The translations under genes and the position numbers were made by a program. This document shows, piece by piece, positions 63,416-64,000 of a stretch of DNA of 64,000 nt. The notes beneath the pieces are model-generated. The model was not told where the DNA came from. It did no database searches and was given only the letters and a program-made list of their open reading frames with translations. The DNA comes from Chrysaora quinquecirrha. Lineage: Eukaryota > Cnidaria > Scyphozoa > Semaeostomeae > Pelagiidae. How positions within the stretch are numbered: the stretch's first letter is position 1; each line of letters starts with the position of its first letter. Location of the stretch: positions 5,326,282 through 5,390,281 of the forward strand of contig JACTAT010000010.1 in assembly GCA_014526335.1 (NCBI GenBank), given 5' to 3'.

Positions 63416-64000
63416 TCACAGAATCACCCCATACAAAGTGATGTGAAGTAACGTGAAGGATGTTCAGGATTCGAAGTATCGAGAAGGGTCTATCATATGA
63501 CATCACGGATCTGTAACGTGGAGCAATATCATTAGTACAGAGGAGGGTAGGGTACCAATGCAACGTGGATGGTTATCATTAGTACAGTGGAGGATTCGAA
63601 GCCGATACGAAGTATAGAGAAGGGTCTATTATCTGTTCTCACACATCTGTAACGTGGAGCGGTATCATCAGCACAGAGGAAGGTGCCAATGCAACGTGGA
63701 TGGTTATCATTAATAGAGTAGAAGATTCGAAGCCGATACGAAGTCTAGAGAAGAGAAGGGTCTATCATCTGTTCTTACACAACTGTAACGTGGAGCAATA
63801 TCATCAGCGAAGAGGGTACCAATGCAACGTAGATGGTTATCATTTGTACAGTGGAGGATTCGAAGTATAGAGAAGGGTCTATCATCTGACAGCACACATC
63901 TGTAACATGGAGCAATATCATCAGCGAAGAGGGTACCAATGCAACGTGGAGGGTTATCATCATTCATCAGTACAATGGAGTGTGAAATATCGAGAAGGGT
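63416..64000. repeat. Tandem array of about 117-137-bp units running off the right edge
   Basis: Units contain TCTGTAACGTGGAGCAATATCAT, GGTACCAATGCAACGTGGATGG, TTATCATTAGTACAGTGGAGG and ATTCGAAG..ATAGAGAAGGGTC. The TGTAACGTGG element falls at about 63510, 63646, 63783 and 63900. Open frames there are repeat artefacts. Confidence 0.88.

Noticed and set aside
1..64000. A defence-type, biosynthetic or otherwise novel multi-gene system
   Set aside because: Adjacent genes have unrelated functions, separate promoters and eukaryotic intron structure; no cluster logic was found.

Overview
Eukaryotic nuclear DNA from an invertebrate animal, most like an anthozoan cnidarian (coral or sea anemone). That placement is an inference from AT-rich introns, gene content and the mixture of degenerate LINEs, a Penelope-like element, tRNA-derived SINEs and many hairpin-type DNA elements. 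Nothing bacterial or viral was seen. All genes but one are split, and their exons were rebuilt by hand from GT/AG sites, reading-frame phase and protein motifs.

Layout. (1) 1-17 kb, minus strand: the 5' part of a secreted multi-EGF protein, with a signal-peptide exon at 16.3-16.9 kb and twelve phase 1-1 exons, each carrying one EGF module. The gene runs off the left edge. Its introns hold a LINE inside a 125-bp inverted repeat, SINEs, hairpin elements and an inverted repeat whose arms are minisatellites. (2) 17-24.8 kb: gene-poor, with a second, minus-strand LINE, a 20-bp minisatellite and a 132-bp tandem array. (3) 24.9-34.85 kb, plus strand: a complete 12-exon acid sphingomyelinase gene (saposin B domain plus metallophosphatase), intact except for one missing base in the last metal-binding motif. 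(4) 34.9-39.1 kb: repeats, including about 900 bp of (CTAA)n. (5) 39.1-41.2 kb, plus: a two-exon type II membrane protein with a glycosyltransferase-like DD motif. (6) 41.38-47.46 kb, plus: an 8-exon thiopurine S-methyltransferase-like gene. (7) 48.2-48.7 kb, plus: an intronless Ly6/uPAR-type protein. (8) 49.3-50.5 kb: a 103-bp tandem array that grew from the end of a hairpin element. (9) 51.67-60.05 kb, plus: a 10-exon homologue of C2orf81, with a GA instead of GT at one donor site and a triplicated exon end. (10) 61.5-62.9 kb, minus: a Penelope-like element fragment with a GIY-YIG domain, then two identical tRNA-Cys(GCA) genes. (11) 63.4 kb to the right edge: another tandem array.

The host genes are functionally unrelated (extracellular matrix or signalling, lysosomal or secreted lipid hydrolysis, Golgi glycosylation, small-molecule methylation, cell-surface three-finger protein, probable ciliary or testis protein) and show no pathway cluster. 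No novel multi-gene system was recognised. The most unusual material is the repeat biology and three host-gene irregularities: the sphingomyelinase frameshift, a GC donor, and the GA donor.
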